A model generated the notes under the pieces. The model was not told where the DNA came from. It ran no database searches and saw nothing but the letters and a program-made list of their open reading frames with translations. From the NCBI GenBank assembly GCA_018665625.1, contig JABJCF010000183.1, positions 1 through 18,503 on the forward strand: 18,503 nt of DNA. Reading direction: 5' to 3'. Source of the stretch: Nitrospina sp. Its GTDB lineage: Bacteria; Nitrospinota; Nitrospinia; Nitrospinales; VA-1. A program made the translations under genes and the position numbers. Positions 15,578 to 18,503 of the stretch are shown here, piece by piece (position 1 is the first letter of the stretch; each line of letters starts with the position of its first letter).

Positions 15578-16249
15578 ATGGAACAATACTTAATTACACT
15601 TAAGTTAAAGCCGGGCGCATCTCTTGCAGACATAAAAAAAGCCTACAAGGCTCAAGTCAAGGTATGGCATCCAGATCGGTTTCCTCTCGAATCCCCACGT
15701 TTGCAAAAAAAAGCGCATGATATGTTTGAGAAAATAACCACTGCCTATAAAAAACTCTCTGAGATTTATTTGAAGCGACGATATACCGAATCCTCAGGGT
15801 GGAAGGGACAAGCCACAACTTACACCAAAGCTCGTCAAGAGAGGAAAAGAACTCAAACCCCAGAAGATACTTCCGGTGAGACAGAAAAAGTTCCTGGATT
15901 TATAACCCACACCTGGCCCAATGGCGATAAATACGAAGGGCAAATGCTTCGAGATCAAATGCATGGAAGAGGAATCTTCACTTGTGCCCAGGGATATGTT
16001 TACACAGGCGAATTCAAACACGGCAAACCCAATGGTTTGGGGAAACTTGTCTACGACAATGGCGATAAATATGAAGGTAGTTTTCTAGATGACATGCTGC
16101 ATGGGCAAGGAAAATACTCCTACGCCAATGGCGATTGCTACCGTGGAGAATTTGCGAACGACTTACCGCATGGACATGGTGTCTATGTCCTGGCCAATGG
16201 AAGTGTTTATTCAGGAAAATGGGAAAATGGAAGCCTTGCACCTCAATAG
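15578..16249 (+). CDS. J-domain/MORN-repeat fusion protein (223 aa)
   Basis: Residues 1-65 look like a J domain: helix II with IKKAYKAQVKVW, the invariant HPD (31-33), and helix III through FEKITTAYKKLSEIY. The J domain normally recruits an Hsp70 (DnaK) and stimulates its ATPase. A basic, polar linker (68-110) leads to four full MORN repeats of exactly 23 residues (116-138, 139-161, 162-184, 185-207) and a partial fifth (208-220), each starting G-x-x-Y-x-G. MORN repeats form beta-hairpin arrays that bind lipids or proteins. There is no signal peptide, so it is likely cytoplasmic. The start lacks a clear Shine-Dalgarno and may depend on the upstream 99-residue gene, 19 bases away. The stop is 2 bases from the convergent DUF3565 gene. 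A DnaK co-chaperone targeted by the MORN part is inference. Confidence 0.88.
   Translation: MEQYLITLKLKPGASLADIKKAYKAQVKVWHPDRFPLESPRLQKKAHDMFEKITTAYKKLSEIYLKRRYTESSGWKGQATTYTKARQERKRTQTPEDTSGETEKVPGFITHTWPNGDKYEGQMLRDQMHGRGIFTCAQGYVYTGEFKHGKPNGLGKLVYDNGDKYEGSFLDDMLHGQGKYSYANGDCYRGEFANDLPHGHGVYVLANGSVYSGKWENGSLAPQ
15923..16246 (+). repeat. Tandem 69-base coding repeats (MORN array)
   Basis: Four units of 69 bases and a partial fifth encode the MORN repeats of the J-domain/MORN gene. Similarity survives at the DNA level: the 21-base segments at 15919-15939 and 16057-16077 differ at one position and are 138 bases apart (two units), and CAATGGCGAT recurs at 16126-16135, 69 bases later. This suggests fairly recent duplication of two-unit blocks. 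Confidence 0.8.
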
Positions 16250-16251
16250 AA

Positions 16252-16449
16252 TCAAGACTTCAGTTCGTCCTCGCATATCTTACAATTGAGATAGGTTCCC
16301 AGGTGCTCTTGCCTTCCAGCCTTACTATTTACCCAAGGCCGGGAAATTAGGGGGGGATTGTGCCTGACATGCTGCTTATGCCCGCATTCTAACTGGGCTA
16401 CCCAAAAAGATTGTTCATCCTGACGAAACCCTGAAATTTTCCTATCCAT
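16252..16449 (-). CDS. DUF3565-family small putative zinc-binding protein (65 aa)
   Basis: A small protein recognised from memory as DUF3565: start MDRKISGFRQDEQSFWVAQL, then ECGHKQHVRHNPP, RPWV, and a CxxC near the end. Candidate metal ligands are Cys22, His24, Cys56 and Cys59. The family's role is not known to me. I start it at the ATG at 16449 rather than a TTG 12 bases upstream, because relatives begin at this point and GAGA lies about 6 bases before the ATG. It follows the HDOD gene by 32 bases on the same strand, so the two are probably one transcript. Its stop is 2 bases from the stop of the J-domain/MORN gene. Confidence 0.85.
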   Translation of the reverse strand: MDRKISGFRQDEQSFWVAQLECGHKQHVRHNPPLISRPWVNSKAGRQEHLGTYLNCKICEDELKS

Positions 16450-16481
16450 TTCGTTTCTCAAGGTTCGGGAATTTTATTTTA

Positions 16482-17360
16482 CTAATTGCCTCGGAATACA
16501 GTTTCCGCTGCCAGCAAACCCATTTTGGTAGTATCGATAACTATATCCAGATCGTCCTGAGTAATTTTCAAACTATCCAGATAACCTTCCTCAAGAGGAT
16601 CTTCAAATGCAGTCATAACAGGATGAGTGATTCCATGGTGATTTGCTATCCGATTAGCTGTGCCAACTAACTGATCCAAATTTATCTGTTCGTCAGATGG
16701 TGGAGCAGGATCATGATGCGCAAGAGCTGCGGTATTCACTTTTTCGGATATGGCCCACCACTTTTTCATAAATATTGCACCTACCTCACTATGGTCAATT
16801 TTGAAATGTTCCTTCTCCAACTCTTCCAAAGGCTGATCGGTGGAGCTTAAATCTTTAAGAGTAAGAAACTTATAATACTCTTCCGGAATCACATTATCTA
16901 AAACCAGAATTCCCACATCATGCATAAGGCCGGCAAGAAAAGCCATTTCCCAGTCTTCAGGGTCGGATAATACTTTTTTCGACAAAGACCGCGAAATGAA
17001 TGCTACGGCCAGTGAATGTTTCCAAAATTCTACCTGATCAAATGCTTTACTTTTACTAAAGGTCCTGGGCAGTTCCAAAGCATAAACAAGATCCATCACC
17101 TGTTGCATTCCCAATCTGACAACAGCATCTTGAAGGTTCCTTGTCGTATCTTTTCCTGAACCAAATAAGGCACTATTTGCCAAAGTAATAATACGCCCTG
17201 ACAATACCGGGTCTGTTTTTAAAAGACGGTAAACATCCTCCACTTCACAATCGGGATCGTTCATCAATTTCTGCAATCCCAACAAAATTTCAGGCAAAGG
17301 TGGAAGATCTGGCTTGGTTTTTACAAGTTCAATTATTTTTTTTCGCACCGCATGCCTCAT
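16482..17360 (-). CDS. HDOD-domain signalling protein
   Basis: Residues about 14-215 form an HDOD domain, a degenerate relative of HD phosphohydrolases used in signal transduction and cell regulation. Evidence is the LPPLPEILLGLQKLMNDP start (19-36), LLKTDPVLSGRIITLANSA (46-64), AVVRLGMQQVMDL (79-91) and AFLAGLMHDVGILVLD (140-155), where the His147-Asp148 pair is retained, followed by ALAHHD (212-217). The protein has no membrane segment and no attached output domain, so it would act as a stand-alone regulator. The start has no clear ribosome site, but MRHAVRKKI fits the family's N-terminus. It is transcribed divergently from the UDP-glucuronate 4-epimerase gene and leads into the DUF3565 gene. 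Confidence 0.9.
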   Translation of the reverse strand: MRHAVRKKIIELVKTKPDLPPLPEILLGLQKLMNDPDCEVEDVYRLLKTDPVLSGRIITLANSALFGSGKDTTRNLQDAVVRLGMQQVMDLVYALELPRTFSKSKAFDQVEFWKHSLAVAFISRSLSKKVLSDPEDWEMAFLAGLMHDVGILVLDNVIPEEYYKFLTLKDLSSTDQPLEELEKEHFKIDHSEVGAIFMKKWWAISEKVNTAALAHHDPAPPSDEQINLDQLVGTANRIANHHGITHPVMTAFEDPLEEGYLDSLKITQDDLDIVIDTTKMGLLAAETVFRGN

Positions 17361-17682
17361 ATAGGGAAAAATATCTAGGAACCGTATATTACCAAAGGGT
17401 TACCTTCATTTATAGAAAAATGTCATAAATGACCAACCATTCTGCCAATTAAGATTTTAGAGACGTTGAATACAATTCCAAGGCAAAACACTCAAAAACT
17501 CCTCGGTTTTCGATAGTTTAGGAATTGGATCAAAGCCCGAGCAACTTATAAAAACAGCATCCTTATTGGAACTTGATTCTTAAGGAATTTAAAAATATGA
17601 TCATTAAGCAAAATGTTATTAAAAGGATTTAATATACATTCACATTTTTTTTACTTCCTGAAAATCAGAGGCCGCATTTCAC
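17361..17682. other. 322-base AT-rich divergent intergenic region
   Basis: This gap lies between the start of the HDOD gene (-) and the start of the UDP-glucuronate 4-epimerase (+) and should hold both promoters. I see no convincing gene. A 22-codon minus-strand ORF (17491-17423) begins with GTG behind a good AGGAG, but is short and weakly supported. A 37-codon plus-strand open stretch ends at 17583 and has no usable start. For the plus strand, TATAAA (17547-17552) with a poor TTGGAT (17525-17530) at 16-base spacing is a weak promoter candidate. No riboswitch-like fold was recognised. Confidence 0.6.
17406..17432. promoter_or_regulatory. Inverted repeat, possible operator for the HDOD gene
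   Basis: TCATTTAT (17406-17413) and ATAAATGA (17425-17432) are perfect 8-base inverted arms with an 11-base spacer, about 46-72 bases upstream of the HDOD start. The arrangement would suit a dimeric regulator. The sequence is AT-rich, so chance is possible. Confidence 0.25.
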
Positions 17683-18503
17683 ATGAAAATATTAGTAACA
17701 GGCGCAGCAGGGTTTATAGGCTTTCATACTTCAAAGAAATTGCTTGAAGACGGTTTTGATATTATTGGCCTAGACAACATCAACAATTATTACGATATCA
17801 ACCTTAAAAAAGATCGATTAAAAATTCTTGAAGGTTTTGCAAATTTCAAATTTCTTGAAAACTCTTTAGAAGACCAGAATGCGATTGAAAGTATCTTTAA
17901 AAACGAAAAACCTCAACGTGTCATCCATCTGGCGGCCCAGGCAGGGGTGAGGTATTCCATCCAGCACCCGGAAATTTATATTCAAAGTAATATTGTAGGA
18001 ACCTTCAATATCCTGGAAGGTTGTCGTCAAAATAATATAGAGCATTTGGTCTATGCTTCGTCCAGCTCGACTTATGGTCTCAGCACCAAATATCCCTTTA
18101 CAGTCCAGGATAATGTTTGCCACCCCGTTTCATTTTATGGAGCAACCAAAATTGCCAATGAATTAATGGCACATTCCTATTCCCACCTTTATAGAATTCC
18201 CACCACCGGCCTAAGATTTTTTACAGTTTATGGTCCTTGGGGACGCCCAGATATGGCTTATTTTTTATTCACCCAAAAGATCCTGCAAGGGACGCCCATT
18301 GATGTGTATAACAATGGTGATATGGCAAGAGACTTTACTTATATTGATGATATTGTTGATGGAATAATCCGCATTATAAAAAAAGCACCTATTCCCGACC
18401 CCGACTGGGTCAGTGAACATCCCAATCCAGCCACCTCATCTGCTCCCTACCGACTCTATAATATCGGTTCCAACTCTCCAATACAGTTGATGGACTTCAT
18501 CCA
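17683..18503 (+). CDS. UDP-glucuronate 4-epimerase (3' end off the window)
   Basis: Interconverts UDP-glucuronate and UDP-galacturonate using bound NAD. The first 273 residues are present. TGAAGFIGFH (6-15) is the NAD motif, LDNINNYYD (30-38) and HLAAQAGVRYS (82-92) are typical of the group, YASSSSTYG (124-132) carries the active-site serines, and FYGATK gives Tyr152 and Lys156. GLRFFTVYGPWGRPDMAYF (176-194) and RDFTYIDDIV (216-225) are near-diagnostic of UDP-glucuronate 4-epimerases. The ATG is preceded by CAGAGG about 11 bases upstream. It extends the nucleotide-sugar set to a uronic acid, implying an acidic sugar in the glycan if the locus acts as one pathway. Probably the first gene of a further operon beyond the window. 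Confidence 0.93.
   Translation, partial: MKILVTGAAGFIGFHTSKKLLEDGFDIIGLDNINNYYDINLKKDRLKILEGFANFKFLENSLEDQNAIESIFKNEKPQRVIHLAAQAGVRYSIQHPEIYIQSNIVGTFNILEGCRQNNIEHLVYASSSSTYGLSTKYPFTVQDNVCHPVSFYGATKIANELMAHSYSHLYRIPTTGLRFFTVYGPWGRPDMAYFLFTQKILQGTPIDVYNNGDMARDFTYIDDIVDGIIRIIKKAPIPDPDWVSEHPNPATSSAPYRLYNIGSNSPIQLMDFI

Noticed and set aside
15919..16246. Regular 69-base spaced repeats that could suggest a tandem array or CRISPR.
   Set aside because: They are in-frame coding repeats giving MORN units; spacing equals 23 codons and the intervening sequence is related, not unique spacers.
16450..16461. TTG start adding four residues to the DUF3565 protein.
   Set aside because: The family normally begins at the ATG at 16449, which also has a GAGA at suitable spacing.
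17470..17583. 37-codon plus-strand open stretch before the UDP-glucuronate 4-epimerase.
   Set aside because: No start codon at its 5' end and no ribosome site; length is expected by chance.

Overview
The window looks like a chromosomal surface-polysaccharide locus from a Gram-negative bacterium. The evidence is a complete WecA-type polyprenyl-phosphate sugar-1-phosphate transferase, nucleotide-sugar genes (rmlB, rmlA, rmlD, a probable dTDP-rhamnose 4-epimerase, and a UDP-glucuronate 4-epimerase cut by the right edge), two GT2 glycosyltransferases and two large GT-C-like membrane proteins fused to TPR domains. The base composition is moderately AT-rich by eye. The mix of TPR, HDOD, MORN and DUF3565 proteins would suit Nitrospinota or a deltaproteobacterial-type lineage, but no gene here fixes the taxonomy.

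Layout. 1-857 (+) is the C-terminal part of an acyl-CoA ligase, ending at a GC-rich hairpin pair (939-1012). 6158 down to 1015 (-) is a probable operon, read as: a 60-codon candidate ORF with no ATG, the zinc-ribbon-containing epimerase, a GT-C/TPR membrane protein, an overlapping 52-residue charged protein, and a secreted TPR plus SUMF1-like protein. 6198-10148 (+) is a tightly overlapping three-gene block: GT2, WecA-like transferase, TMTC-like GT-C/TPR protein. 11262 down to 10151 (-) is a second GT2 preceded by a 43-codon candidate ORF. 11277-14155 (+) is rmlB-rmlA-rmlD with no rmlC. 15088-14159 (-) is a YaeI/LpxG-like metallophosphoesterase. 15259-16249 (+) is an unknown 99-residue protein followed by a J-domain/MORN fusion. 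17360-16252 (-) is an HDOD protein followed by a DUF3565 protein. 17683 to the right edge (+) is the UDP-glucuronate 4-epimerase.

How it fits together (inference). RmlA, RmlB and RmlD, with an RmlC encoded elsewhere, would make dTDP-L-rhamnose. The 4830-5975 epimerase could convert it to dTDP-6-deoxy-L-talose, and the 17683 gene would supply UDP-galacturonate. The WecA-like enzyme would start a lipid-linked glycan on the cytoplasmic face, the GT2 enzymes would extend it, and the GT-C/TPR proteins would act on lipid-linked sugars at the periplasmic face. No flippase (Wzx), classical polymerase (Wzy) or ABC exporter is in the window.

The least routine items are the J-domain/MORN fusion, short ORFs hidden in apparent gaps and abutting or overlapping known genes, the two TPR-fused GT-C proteins, the missing rmlC, and three convergent gene pairs whose stop codons lie only 2-3 bases apart. 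No tRNA, rRNA, CRISPR array or transposase was seen.
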